From: Pseudomonadota bacterium
GTDB taxonomy: Bacteria; Pseudomonadota; Alphaproteobacteria; Rhodospirillales; 2-02-FULL-58-16
Length of the DNA stretch: 33,354 bases
Assembly (NCBI GenBank): GCA_022545455.1
Contig: JACZQZ010000013.1
Location: 1 to 33,354, forward strand
Direction: 5' to 3'
Positions 1-8,215 of this stretch are shown in pieces. The notes under the pieces were generated by a model. That model had not been told where the DNA came from and ran no database searches. It saw only the letters and a program-made list of their open reading frames with translations. A program made the translations under genes and the position numbers. The stretch's first letter is position 1; every line of letters begins with the position of its first letter.

Positions 1-397
1 AATGCATCCCCGTGGGTCATGGTCTTTGAGTTAAATCGTGCAGTCTCGAAACGTCCGCTTTGGGTCACAAGCAGACGTACAGCGCCTCCTTCGATTATGT
101 CTGCTTTCGGGGGTAAAGCGGACGTAAATCAACGGCTCTTAAAACGTCCGCTAATAGCCATAAGCGGACATTCAGCCACGAGGGTTAGAAGTCCGAAATC
201 TTCCAAAATCAACTGCACGGAAATCCCCCTCAAAATGCCCTTTTGAAGTCTAGATGTTTAGTCCCGGAGAGTGATGGAATCAGTTTACATGGTTTTCCGT
301 CACAAGATGCGAACTGGAGCTGAGGCGGATGGAGTTATTGGTAGACCCAACCGGCGGAAACCGGTCGTGACCCGTGAAATTCAGCCCCCGGGCGGCG
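1..397. other. Non-coding left edge with small palindromes
   Basis: I find no convincing gene here. The first 175 bases hold three imperfect palindromes of the GTCCGCTT family (listed separately). The rest lies downstream of the minus-strand amidase gene. A weak 5 bp hairpin (ACCGG at 350-354 with CCGGT at 361-365) lacks a T-run, so it is not a convincing terminator. The short open frames in this stretch have no recognisable family features. Confidence 0.6.
51..171. repeat. Three tandem GTCCGCTT-type palindromes
   Basis: Three imperfect palindromes follow one another. The first pairs ACGTCCGCTT (51-60) with AAGCAGACGT (69-78), with one mismatch. The second pairs ATGTCTGCTTT (97-107) with AAAGCGGACGT (115-125). 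The third pairs ACGTCCGCT (144-152) with AGCGGACAT (163-171). Loops are short and include words such as GGGTCA and AATAGCCA. Further members lie at 10517-10577. Similar GTCCGC intergenic palindromes are familiar to me from alphaproteobacterial genomes; their function is not known to me. Confidence 0.75.
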
Positions 398-1810
398 TCA
401 CCGGGCGCACAGGGGCGGCGGTCCAAGTCGCTCCCGCCCGCTGCCCAGAACCCTTTCGCAGGCCAACGCCGCGGCCAGCACGCGTTCCTCGTGCCCGCCC
501 GGCGCCATGAACTGAAGCCCCACCGGCATCCCTGCTCCGTCCAGCGCCACGGGCATGGTCAACCCGCACAGGCCGAGCAGGTTGGCGGGGATGGTGTTGC
601 GGGTCATCGCCGCCTGGGTCCGGCCGTAAGCCTCGTCCGTGGCGACCTCGTCGACCGTCGGCGGCGTGATCGGCACCGTGGGCGCGACCAGCACGTCCAC
701 TTGGCGCAGGCGCGTCTCCGCGGCCGCACCGAGCTCGCGCAACGCGCGCAGCGCCGTGACGTAGTCCACCGCCGAAACCTCGCGGGCAATGTCGAAGCGC
801 ACCCGCACGTTGGGATCCAGGGTGTCCATGCGATCAGGGTATTCCTCGGCGATGACCGACAGCCCCTCGATCCCGAAGGGTTGCAAATGGAGGGCGCGGC
901 GCCCGGCCTCGCCGGCCTCGGGAAACGGCAGACGGACCAGGCGTGCACCCTTGCCGGTAAGTTCGTCGAGGGCCGCCTTGACGCCTTCGGCGATGCCCGG
1001 CGCGCAACCGTCCCAGAAATGCTCGTCGCAGATGCCCAGGCGCAGATCCGCGACGCCCACGCCATCGAGCCGCCGGAACAGGGCGTCCGCATCCCCGTGG
1101 GCCGGGTCGATGGCGGCGAAGGCGACGGCGGCGTCCTCCACCGATCGGGTCAACGGCCCGGGAGTATCGAAGGTCGGGCTCAGTGGCACGATGCCCCGGG
1201 TCGACCAACGCCCGGCGGTGGTCTTGAGCCCCACCTGCCCGGTGACGCTGGCCGGGATGCGAACCGAGCCGCCGGTATCCGTGCCCATGGCGATGACCGC
1301 CGAGCCCTCGGCCAGGCTCACCCCGGCGCCGGCGCTGGAGCCGCCGCACACCCGGTGGGCCGCCGCGTCCCAGGGATTGCGCGGTGTCTCCCAGTGGGCG
1401 GTCAGGCCGATGGCGCCGAGGGCGAACTCCACCGTATGGGTCTTGCCCATGACCACCGCGAGCCCGTGGCGGAGCGCCCCGACCACCGGTCCTTCCGTGC
1501 GCCACTTGCCGGGCAGCTCCTTGGGCGTGCCGGCGAAGGTGGGCATGCCGGCGACGCCGTAGATGTCCTTGATGGAAACCGGCAGGCCCATCAACGGCCC
1601 GGCGTCGTGGCCGGCCGCCAAGAGTCCACCGACCGCCCGCGCCTCGCTCCGGGCCCGCTCCGCATCCCAGTGCTTGTAGGCATGTAAGGCCCCGCCATAG
1701 CGCCCGTGCCGCGTCACCGCCTCGTCGATCAGGTCCTCGAAACCGATCATTCCGTCGCGCAGGGCGGCGGCAATCTGGCGCACGGGCCGCTCGATCACAT
1801 GCGTGCTCAC
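398..1810 (-). CDS. Amidase-signature family hydrolase
   Basis: A 470-residue amidase-signature enzyme, expected to hydrolyse a carboxylic amide to acid and ammonia in the cytoplasm. The catalytic set is complete: Lys81 in SIKDIYG, the Ser-Ser pair 158-159 in GGSSAGAG, and the nucleophile Ser182 in TDTGGSVRIPA. Length matches the family. The start is a GTG with GGGGAG about 8 nt upstream. It is the last gene of a four-gene minus-strand operon, 36 nt after the PEP mutase-like gene. No GatB or GatC gene is nearby, so it is not evidently the GatA subunit of the tRNA amidotransferase. The substrate cannot be read from the sequence; co-location with a second amidase and a Liv-type importer suggests an imported amide. 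The family call is firm, the role open. Confidence 0.9.
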   Translation of the reverse strand: MSTHVIERPVRQIAAALRDGMIGFEDLIDEAVTRHGRYGGALHAYKHWDAERARSEARAVGGLLAAGHDAGPLMGLPVSIKDIYGVAGMPTFAGTPKELPGKWRTEGPVVGALRHGLAVVMGKTHTVEFALGAIGLTAHWETPRNPWDAAAHRVCGGSSAGAGVSLAEGSAVIAMGTDTGGSVRIPASVTGQVGLKTTAGRWSTRGIVPLSPTFDTPGPLTRSVEDAAVAFAAIDPAHGDADALFRRLDGVGVADLRLGICDEHFWDGCAPGIAEGVKAALDELTGKGARLVRLPFPEAGEAGRRALHLQPFGIEGLSVIAEEYPDRMDTLDPNVRVRFDIAREVSAVDYVTALRALRELGAAAETRLRQVDVLVAPTVPITPPTVDEVATDEAYGRTQAAMTRNTIPANLLGLCGLTMPVALDGAGMPVGLQFMAPGGHEERVLAAALACERVLGSGRERLGPPPLCAR

Positions 1811-1846
1811 GGACGTTCTCCCCTCGCTCCTCGTCGATGGGCCTGA

Positions 1847-2683
1847 TCAGCGGTCGAACATCCGGTTTATATCCGCGAACGGGACGGCATCCTTGGTAAA
1901 GTCGAAAGTCCCGGGGCCAAGGAGTTCTTCGGCGGCGCGCTTCATGAGCCCGTAGGCGGCGCGCGCCAGGCTGCTGCCGATGCTGACCCGGGCGACGCCC
2001 AGGGCCTGGAGTTCCGCAACCGGCACCGTCGTTGGCCCGGCGAGGACGTTGACAGGGCCGTCGATACGTTCGACCAGCTGGCCAATGGTCGGCGCGTCGC
2101 CCACCATGGGCACGAAAAGGCAATCGGCGCCTGCCGCGCGGTAGGCGTTGGCGCGTCGCACCGACTCCTCGAACACGTCTTCGCCGTTTCCACCGTTCAC
2201 CATGTAGCCATCGGTGCGGGCGTTGATGACGAGGGGCACGCCGGCGGCATTGGCGGCCTTCCGAGCCGCCCGGATGCGCTCCACGGCAAGCGCAATCTCG
2301 AACAGTGGATCGCTGGCGCATCCCGTGCTGTCCTCGATGTTGATACCGACGGCGCCGGCCTCGACAGCCCTTTTGACCGACTCCGCCACGGCCTCGGGTG
2401 ACGGTCCGTAGCCCGCCTCGATGTCCGCGGTGACGGGAAGGGGAACGGCGGCGGTGATGCGGCCGACCACGTCGAGCATCTGCTCACGGCTGATCCGTTC
2501 CCCGTCGGGATATCCCAGCGCGAAAGCTATCCCAGCGCTGGTGGTCCCCATGGCAGAGAATCCGGCCCCGGCGAGGAACCGGGCGCTGCCCACGTCCCAG
2601 GCATTGGGCAGGATCAGGATTTCCGGTCCCTTATGGAGTTCGCGAAGCGCTTCCGCCTTGGCTCGTTGGGTTTCGACGTCCAT
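1847..2683 (-). CDS. Isocitrate lyase/PEP mutase family protein
   Basis: A 278-residue member of the isocitrate lyase/phosphoenolpyruvate mutase superfamily, which makes or breaks C-C or C-P bonds on small 2-oxo acids. Visible features are TTSAGIAFALGYPDG near the N-terminus, the metal-binding TADIEAGYG segment, the GINIEDS strand and INARTDGY. I see neither the KKCGH loop of true isocitrate lyase nor a clear EDKxxKxNS loop of PEP mutase, so it fits the broad group annotated as oxaloacetate decarboxylase or carboxyphosphonoenolpyruvate mutase-like. The start ATG is preceded by GGGGAGA; an upstream in-frame extension would run into the def-like gene and has no family resemblance. It lies 49 nt after the deformylase gene and 36 nt before the amidase gene. 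The reaction is unknown. Confidence 0.85.
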   Translation of the reverse strand: MDVETQRAKAEALRELHKGPEILILPNAWDVGSARFLAGAGFSAMGTTSAGIAFALGYPDGERISREQMLDVVGRITAAVPLPVTADIEAGYGPSPEAVAESVKRAVEAGAVGINIEDSTGCASDPLFEIALAVERIRAARKAANAAGVPLVINARTDGYMVNGGNGEDVFEESVRRANAYRAAGADCLFVPMVGDAPTIGQLVERIDGPVNVLAGPTTVPVAELQALGVARVSIGSSLARAAYGLMKRAAEELLGPGTFDFTKDAVPFADINRMFDR

Positions 2684-2732
2684 GGTCAAATCTCCCCGTG
2701 GAATGCATGATCCGGCAAACCGCGCCCGCCGC

Positions 2733-3293
2733 TCATTCGACGAACTCTTCGGGCGAGCGCTGAACGATGAAGGTGGTCTCACCGAGTTCGGTGTTGAAGG
2801 ACAGGGTCGACAGATCGGTCATCCGCATGGGATACAGGATGCCGTCCAGGTGGTCGTATTCGTGCTGCAACAGCATGGCATGAAAGCCCGCCGCGGTGAT
2901 ATCGATGGGCGCCCCGTCGAGGCCCACGGCTTCCAGGTGGACCTTGGTGTAGCGCGGCACCATGCCGTGCAGTCCGGGAATTGACAGGCAGCGTTCCCAG
3001 ATCGGCTTCTTCTCCTCGGTAAGCGGTGTCAGCACCGGATTGACGAGAACCCGCCAGGGAATCGGCTTCATCGTCGAACCCGGCGGGATTTGGCGTTCGG
3101 CCACCCGGTAGACCACCATGCGCTTCGAGACGTGCACCTGGGGCGCCGCGAGACCGTTTCCGCCGATGTCTTCCAGCGTCTCCCGCATGTCGTCGGCCAG
3201 CTTGGCAATTTCCGGCGCGGCGGGGTCTTCCACCGGCTCGGCCACCCGTTTCAACACCTCGTCGCCCATCCGGGCGATCTTCAGGATGGCCAT
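2733..3293 (-). CDS. Peptide deformylase-like metalloenzyme
   Basis: A 186-residue member of the deformylase family, which removes the N-formyl group from new polypeptides. Motif 1 is GGNGLAAPQ (44-52), motif 2 is ERCLS with metal ligand Cys102, and motif 3 is HEYDH with ligands His144 and His148 and catalytic Glu145. Motif 2 is usually EGCLS; Arg replaces Gly here, a change often seen in divergent deformylases. The ATG at 3293 has GGAG upstream, and the family N-terminus (ILKIARMGDEVL) begins right there. The gene is embedded in a catabolic-looking operon, 50 nt after the peroxiredoxin-like gene, with no fmt or rsmB beside it as housekeeping def genes often have. It may be a second, specialised deformylase; that is inference. 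Confidence 0.9.
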   Translation of the reverse strand: MAILKIARMGDEVLKRVAEPVEDPAAPEIAKLADDMRETLEDIGGNGLAAPQVHVSKRMVVYRVAERQIPPGSTMKPIPWRVLVNPVLTPLTEEKKPIWERCLSIPGLHGMVPRYTKVHLEAVGLDGAPIDITAAGFHAMLLQHEYDHLDGILYPMRMTDLSTLSFNTELGETTFIVQRSPEEFVE

Positions 3294-3343
3294 GATTTTC
3301 TCCTTTTCCTCCCTGCATCCTCTCTGCGCTGCACCGGCGCCGG

Positions 3344-3862
3344 TCAATCCGCGTCGCCCCGGGGCGGATAGTCGCGGGCGCGGATCATGTCGATGGATTC
3401 GAGCACATCGGCGAAGTGGGGCCGGTTGAAGGGTGTCGAATTGTAGATGGCCGAATAAAGGGTGCCGTCGGGCCTCACCAGGCACGTTGCCGGCTCGTTG
3501 AACTGGCGCGGCTCCACATCGGTGATGGCATTGCTAAGGTAGAGCCCCCATTCCCGGGCCTTCTCCAGCGACAGGCCGTAGCCGATGGTCAGGCGATCGA
3601 GGCCCCAGTTTTCCTTGGCCTTTTCCGCCCGGTCGACGCCGTCGGTGCTGATGGCGATGACCTGGACCCCCCGTTCGGCGAAGCGGTCCAGCTTGGCCTG
3701 AAGGTCGATGAGATGCTGGCGGCAGCGCGGGCAGTGGTACCCGCGGTAGAATTCGATCAGGGCGAAGGTTTCCGGTTTTTGATCGGCGAGGCGCCAAATC
3801 TCGCCGCCCGCCGTCTCCACCTCCAAATCCGGAACCTTGGTGTTGGGTTTCAGGCCGCTCAT
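3344..3862 (-). CDS. Peroxiredoxin-like (AhpC/TSA) family protein
   Basis: A 172-residue thioredoxin-fold protein of the AhpC/TSA type. After a short N-terminal strand (KVPDLEVETAGG) comes IEFYRGYHCPRCRQHL, with a CPRC pair at Cys44 and Cys47 where the peroxidatic or redox centre lies. VIAISTDGVDRAEKAKENWGL follows, the usual second half of the fold. The CxxC arrangement differs from the single-Cys PxxxTxxC of classical 2-Cys peroxiredoxins, so the protein is better called peroxiredoxin-like; the electron donor is unknown. No signal peptide is visible. The ATG at 3862 has GGAGG upstream. It is the first gene of a minus-strand operon with the deformylase, PEP mutase-like and amidase genes. Confidence 0.85.
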   Translation of the reverse strand: MSGLKPNTKVPDLEVETAGGEIWRLADQKPETFALIEFYRGYHCPRCRQHLIDLQAKLDRFAERGVQVIAISTDGVDRAEKAKENWGLDRLTIGYGLSLEKAREWGLYLSNAITDVEPRQFNEPATCLVRPDGTLYSAIYNSTPFNRPHFADVLESIDMIRARDYPPRGDAD

Positions 3863-4343
3863 GGGTTCCTCCGTGTTCGTGCCCGGGTTGCAGGCCGGGG
3901 GGCCGCTCGGGCCAAGGGTACCACGGAAAACCCGGCGGCGATCAACCTCTTTCGGCAACGGCGCCAAGGGGTCGGCGGCGGCGGCGTTTCGATCCCGTTC
4001 CCCCCGTTGGCGCCCGGATCGGCGTCAGATTCCTCCAGCTTTCGTCACGCCCGCTTCCCGGTGCGACGACGTTTCGCCTGAAGTCAACGAATAATTCCTC
4101 CATCGAATTGCAACCATGCACGTTGCGCATGCGTCCGCGCGCGCAGCCATTTCACGTGTCCATTGACTCACTGATGTAATACGGAGACGATGAAGGGACA
4201 TTAATAAAAAAACCGAAGCAGCCGGTACTCGGGGCAGGGCAAAATCCCTGAATCGGCGTCAGGCCGAATCAATGGGCCCGACCAACGGCGCCCGGTCGCA
4301 AGACTGAAGGTCTGCGAGATCTGATTACAGAGGAGGATTCAAT
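3863..4343. promoter_or_regulatory. Divergent intergenic region upstream of the Liv-type cluster
   Basis: This 481 bp gap separates the minus-strand peroxiredoxin operon from the plus-strand transporter genes and must hold both promoters. On the plus strand a TTGACT box (4163-4168) is followed after 17 nt by a poor -10 (GACGAT, 4186-4191), so that promoter is weakly supported. The region becomes AT-rich around 4177-4213. In the leader, TGAATCGGC (4249-4257) pairs with GCCGAATCA (4263-4271) with one mismatch around a 5 nt loop. No gene is seen in the gap. Confidence 0.45.
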
Positions 4344-5588
4344 ATGATTTCTAGGCTGTCAGAAAAACTTAGATCCCTCCGAACCATGGGGTTGTCCATG
4401 GCCGGGGCAGCAGCGCTCGCCACAGTCATGTTCCTGCCGACCCAGTCGGCGGCAGAAGAGGAGGTGGTGATCCTCGGCATTTGGCCAATCACTGGTCCCT
4501 ATGCCGACATGGGACCCCTGCTTGACCGGGGCGTAGAGATCGCGCTCGAGGAGGTCGGCTACAAGGTCGCGGGCAAGAAGATCAAGTATATCACGCGCGA
4601 TAGTGAGACCAAGGCCGGCACCGCCGCTCGGCGGGCCCAGGGGGCGATCGACTCCGAGGGTGTGAAGTTCATCATCGGGCCGTGGTCGTCAGGCGTCGCG
4701 CTCGCGGTGACCGAGGTCGCCAAGAAGAACAAGGTGATGTACTACTTCTCCGGCGGCACAGAGGACATCACGGGCAAGCGCTGTCACAAGTACGCCTTCA
4801 TGTGGGCGGCCAACGCCTGGACGGCGATGGACGCCAACCTGAAAATCTTCAAGAAGTTCAACCCGGACGCCAAGTCGATCTATCTGTTCGTTGTCGATTA
4901 TGCATTCGGTTGGACGCTGCAGAAATATGTCGAGAAGCTTGCACCGAAATACGGGCTCAAGATCGCTGGTGTCGACCGGCACCCCCTGGGCCATCGCGAG
5001 TACTCGTCCTTTATCACCAAAGCCATGGCGACCAAACCGGACGCCGTCTACATGATCAATTTCGGCCTCGACGCCATATCGGCGGTGCGCCAGCTCTACA
5101 ACTTCGGCTTCACGCCGAAGAAGCCGGTGATCCTGTCGTGGTCGGCGGGTGTCGAAGAGCTAGTGCAGATGGATCCGGCGATGCGCGCCAACCTGCAGTT
5201 CGGAACCAACTATTACTACACGGTCGACACGCCGGGGAACAAATCCTTCGTCGATGCCTACAAGAAGAAAAGCGGCGGCATTCCGCCGGGATACGCCCCG
5301 GGCGCCGGCTATGGGTTAATGAAGATGACCCTGCTGGGGATGCAAAAGGCCAACAGCACCGACCCAAAGAAGGTCATCCAGGCCCTCGAAGGGCTGAAGG
5401 GCAAGAACTTCGTGGGCGACTTCGCGATCAACGGCCGCAACCACCAGACCGTGCGGCCCTACTTCGTCGCGCGCACGAAGCCCGAGGATAAGATGGCCAA
5501 CAAGTACGACTTCGCGACAATCCAGGACATCAGTTCGACGGAACAACCGCGCGATCTCAACCAGTGCCAGGACATCGGCGGCTTTTAG
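4344..5588 (+). CDS. Branched-chain-type ABC transporter substrate-binding protein
   Basis: A 414-residue periplasmic binding protein of the LivK/type I fold. A basic N-terminus and hydrophobic stretch end in SAA-EE, giving a signal peptidase I site after about residue 37. The mature protein opens with VVILGIWPITGPYADMG, typical of Liv-type receptors, and continues through IIGPWSSGVALAVTEVAKK and a second lobe. The start ATG has a strong GAGGAGG site. It heads a transporter set with two permeases and two ATPases, separated from them by a strong hairpin. Ligands of this family include amino acids, amides, urea and aromatic compounds; flanking amidase genes make an amide ligand plausible, but this is inference. 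Confidence 0.93.
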   Translation: MISRLSEKLRSLRTMGLSMAGAAALATVMFLPTQSAAEEEVVILGIWPITGPYADMGPLLDRGVEIALEEVGYKVAGKKIKYITRDSETKAGTAARRAQGAIDSEGVKFIIGPWSSGVALAVTEVAKKNKVMYYFSGGTEDITGKRCHKYAFMWAANAWTAMDANLKIFKKFNPDAKSIYLFVVDYAFGWTLQKYVEKLAPKYGLKIAGVDRHPLGHREYSSFITKAMATKPDAVYMINFGLDAISAVRQLYNFGFTPKKPVILSWSAGVEELVQMDPAMRANLQFGTNYYYTVDTPGNKSFVDAYKKKSGGIPPGYAPGAGYGLMKMTLLGMQKANSTDPKKVIQALEGLKGKNFVGDFAINGRNHQTVRPYFVARTKPEDKMANKYDFATIQDISSTEQPRDLNQCQDIGGF

Positions 5589-5611
5589 TCCTGCCCCACG
5601 CGATGGAACCC

Positions 5612-5635
5612 GATCCCGGCCAAAAGGCCGGGATC
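5612..5635 (+). terminator. Intercistronic hairpin after the binding-protein gene
   Basis: GATCCCGGCC (5612-5621) and GGCCGGGATC (5626-5635) form a perfect 10 bp stem with an AAAA loop, 23 nt after the stop codon and 47 nt before livH. Only a short, weak T-run (GTTT) follows, so it may be a partial terminator or a 3' end stabiliser. Such hairpins commonly let the binding protein be made in excess over the membrane parts. Confidence 0.75.
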
Positions 5636-5682
5636 GTTTCCCCGGTGCCTGAACAAGACGCAGGGTAGGCGGTTCCGTTGGC

Positions 5683-6543
5683 ATGAGTTTCTTGATCCTA
5701 AGCCAGATCCTGAACGGTTTTGCCACGGGCATGCTGTATGCGCTGGTCGGCGTCGGCTTGACGCTCGTGTTGGGCGTCCTCAACCTCCCCAACTTCGCCC
5801 ATGGCACACTCTTTGCCTTTGGCGCCTATTTCACATACACCGTCGCCAATTTGACGGATTCGTTTTACTTGGGGGTTCTTATCGGCCCCCTCCTGGTAGT
5901 ACTGATAGGCTTCGTTATCGAAAGCCAGGGGGTAAGGCGGCTCTATGCGGCGCATCACGATTATCAACTTCTATTTCTGTTCGCGATCGCGCTCATCCTG
6001 CAAGAGACGGTGATCCTGATCTGGGGTCCGGTCGGCTTTTCGCTGCTGCCGCCGAAATTCCTCGCCGGCGCCGTCGATCTCGGCTTCACCGTCTATCCGA
6101 AATACAGGCTGGCGCTGATCTTGTTCACGGCGACCATCGTGGTGGCCCTGTACCTCATGCTGACTCGGACGAACGTCGGCGCGATCCTGCGCGCCGGAAT
6201 CGAGAACCGGGAAATGGTCAAGGTCCTCGGGATCAACATCAACAAGGTTTTTCTTTTCACGTTTGGTCTCGGCGCTTATCTGGCAGGTCTCGCCGGGGGC
6301 CTAGCGACTCCCATCTGGGGCCTGACGCCCACCATGGGTTTCGACATTCTCCCCATATCCTTCGTCATCGTGGTGGTGGCCGGGCTCGGCAGTATCCTGG
6401 GTGCCATCGCGGCGGGAATCCTGATTGGTCTCGCTCAGAGTCTGACGACGATCTGGTGGCCCGAGGCCGCGAACGTCGTCATCTACCTGATCATGGGTCT
6501 GACCATCATTCTTCGACCGCAGGGGCTATTCGGAAGCCGGTGA
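5683..6543 (+). CDS. Branched-chain-type ABC transporter permease (LivH type)
   Basis: A 286-residue inner-membrane permease, nearly all hydrophobic, with about eight predicted membrane segments. The N-terminus (LSQILNGFATGMLYALVGVG then LTLVLGVLNLPNFAHG) is characteristic of LivH. The conserved cytoplasmic stretch with GAILRAGIENREMVKVLGIN contacts the ATPase. It ends with the usual GLFGSR tail. The ATG at 5683 lacks a strong ribosome binding site (GGGTAGGCGG lies far upstream). Its TGA stop overlaps the livM start by one base, so livM is probably translationally coupled. Confidence 0.93.
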   Translation: MSFLILSQILNGFATGMLYALVGVGLTLVLGVLNLPNFAHGTLFAFGAYFTYTVANLTDSFYLGVLIGPLLVVLIGFVIESQGVRRLYAAHHDYQLLFLFAIALILQETVILIWGPVGFSLLPPKFLAGAVDLGFTVYPKYRLALILFTATIVVALYLMLTRTNVGAILRAGIENREMVKVLGININKVFLFTFGLGAYLAGLAGGLATPIWGLTPTMGFDILPISFVIVVVAGLGSILGAIAAGILIGLAQSLTTIWWPEAANVVIYLIMGLTIILRPQGLFGSR

Positions 6544-7463
6544 TGCGCGATCGAAACATATTCCTGATCGTTCTGGCCTTCGTCGTCATCGGCCCGTTCG
6601 TGCAGCCCAAGGTGATTATCACCGAGATGCTGATCTTCGGCATTGTCGCGGTGGCTAACAACATCATGATCGGCTACACGGGCATGCTGTCCTTCGGGCA
6701 GGCGATGTTCTTCGGCATCGGCGCCTATGTCGCGGGACTACTGCTCAAGGCGGGTATGCCGCTCATCGTCGCACTGCCGGTCGGCACTCTGTTCGTCCTG
6801 GTGCTGTCGATCGCGGTCGGTTACTTCTGCGTCCAGCGGACCGGCCTCTACTTCATCTGCATCACCTTTGCCTTCAACCAAATGTTCTATTTCATCGCCT
6901 ATTCCTGGACCGGGCTGACCGGCGGGGAGGATGGTCTGCCCGGCATCCCGCGTCCGAGCTTGCTGCTCGATCCGGTCGCCTTTTATGTTTTTGTTGCCGT
7001 CGTGTTCTTGGCCTGCCTCGTCGCCATGAAGCGAATCGTCGACTCGCCGCTGGGACTGATCTGCCAAACCATCCGGGAGAACCCCTCGCGTGCCGCGGCG
7101 GTGGGGTATAACGTGAAGCTCTACAAGTTGACTGCCTTCACCATAGCGAGCACCTTCACCGGCCTCGCCGGCACCGTCTACGCCATGCTCTACGGTATCG
7201 TCCCCATCGATCAAATCCACTGGCTCAAGTCCGGCGACTTCATCTTCATGACGCTCTTGGGAGGCACCGGGAACTTCTTCGGGCCGATCATGGGCGCCGT
7301 CGGATACATCTGGATGTCGGAGACCTTCAGCCTGTACTGGGCGCGCTGGCCGTTAATCATGGGCATCGTATTCGTCGTCGTCGTCCTCTACCTGCGCGGC
7401 GGCATCGTCGAACTCATAGGCAAGGTCTACGGCAGCATTCAGCGGGCGCGGGAGGCGCCTTAG
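6543..7463 (+). CDS. Branched-chain-type ABC transporter permease (LivM type)
   Basis: A 306-residue second permease of the importer, with multiple hydrophobic helices. The family stretch NNIMIGYTGMLSFGQAMFFGIGAY is split here only to identify it: the core GYTGMLSFGQ is diagnostic of LivM. A cytoplasmic coupling segment (ENPSRAAAVGYNVKLYKLTAF) and the GGTGNFFGPIMGA signature follow. The start ATG lies in TGATG, overlapping the stop of livH. The next gene (livG) begins 3 nt after its stop, consistent with one transcript. There is no fused C-terminal ATPase domain as in some LivM proteins. Confidence 0.93.
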   Translation: MRDRNIFLIVLAFVVIGPFVQPKVIITEMLIFGIVAVANNIMIGYTGMLSFGQAMFFGIGAYVAGLLLKAGMPLIVALPVGTLFVLVLSIAVGYFCVQRTGLYFICITFAFNQMFYFIAYSWTGLTGGEDGLPGIPRPSLLLDPVAFYVFVAVVFLACLVAMKRIVDSPLGLICQTIRENPSRAAAVGYNVKLYKLTAFTIASTFTGLAGTVYAMLYGIVPIDQIHWLKSGDFIFMTLLGGTGNFFGPIMGAVGYIWMSETFSLYWARWPLIMGIVFVVVVLYLRGGIVELIGKVYGSIQRAREAP

Positions 7464-7465
7464 CG

Positions 7466-8215
7466 ATGGCCGGGCTGCTCGAATGTCACGCCTTGTCGAA
7501 GAACTTCGACGCTGTCGCCGCGGTCGTCGACGTCAACCTCGAAGTGACGGAAGGCAGCGTCCACAGCATCATCGGTCCCAACGGCGCGGGCAAAACCACG
7601 TTCTTTAACCTGATTTCGGGCGAGGTTCCCCCGACGGCCGGGCGCGTCTATTTCAAAGGTCGGGACATCACCGGGCTCCCCTCCCACCAGATCCCTCACG
7701 TGGGCATTGCCCGATGTTTCCAACGGACCAACATCTTTCCGAAGCTCACCGTCTTCGAGAACGTGTGGGTCGCCATGTTCTCGCGGTCGAATTCAGGCGC
7801 CTTGGATTTTATCAAGCGAGTCTCCGATTTTGGGGAAATCGGAGACAAGACGCGGGAGATTATTTCCGAGTTGGGGCTCGAGGAAAAGCTGACTGAGCGT
7901 GCGGAGACGCTTTCCCATGGACAGCAGCGCGCCCTTGAGGTGGCGATCGCCCTCGCGGGGGCACCAACACTTATCCTCTTGGACGAGCCCACCCAGGGGC
8001 TGGCCCCCGAGGCCACCCAGCAGATGACCCAGCTCATCCAGCGCCTTGCCGGCCGATACACTATCCTCCTCATCGAGCACAAGATGCACGTGGTGATGGC
8101 GATTTCCCACTGGATTTCGGTAATGCACTTCGGGCAGATCATCGCCGAGGGCGGACCTGACGAGATCCGGCAAAACGAGGCGGTCCAGAAAGCGTACCTG
8201 GGAGGCCGTCGATGA
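7466..8215 (+). CDS. Branched-chain-type ABC transporter ATPase (LivG type)
   Basis: A 249-residue ATP-binding subunit that powers the importer. Walker A is GPNGAGKTT (37-45), the Q-loop glutamine is near residue 86, the signature is LSHGQ (149-153, His in place of the usual second Gly of LSGGQ), Walker B is LILLDE (169-174) and the switch His is in LLIEHKM. LSHGQQRALE is common in this ATPase subgroup, so the His is not a defect. The gene starts 3 nt after livM and ends by overlapping livF in ATGA. Confidence 0.93.
   Translation: MAGLLECHALSKNFDAVAAVVDVNLEVTEGSVHSIIGPNGAGKTTFFNLISGEVPPTAGRVYFKGRDITGLPSHQIPHVGIARCFQRTNIFPKLTVFENVWVAMFSRSNSGALDFIKRVSDFGEIGDKTREIISELGLEEKLTERAETLSHGQQRALEVAIALAGAPTLILLDEPTQGLAPEATQQMTQLIQRLAGRYTILLIEHKMHVVMAISHWISVMHFGQIIAEGGPDEIRQNEAVQKAYLGGRR

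Noticed and set aside
51-171. CRISPR-like array from the repeated GTCCGC words
   Set aside because: The units are palindromes of unequal spacing with no constant repeat and no unique spacers; there are no cas genes.
374-1687. Long plus-strand open frame of 437 codons
   Set aside because: It lies antisense to the amidase gene, has no family features, and is the usual shadow of a GC-rich gene.
834-2321. Minus-strand frame of 495 codons overlapping two genes
   Set aside because: It is rich in Arg and Gly, crosses both the amidase and PEP mutase-like genes in another frame, and shows no domain.
3294-3485. Longer start for the deformylase-like protein
   Set aside because: It would overlap the peroxiredoxin-like gene and has no deformylase features, while the ATG at 3293 has a proper ribosome binding site.
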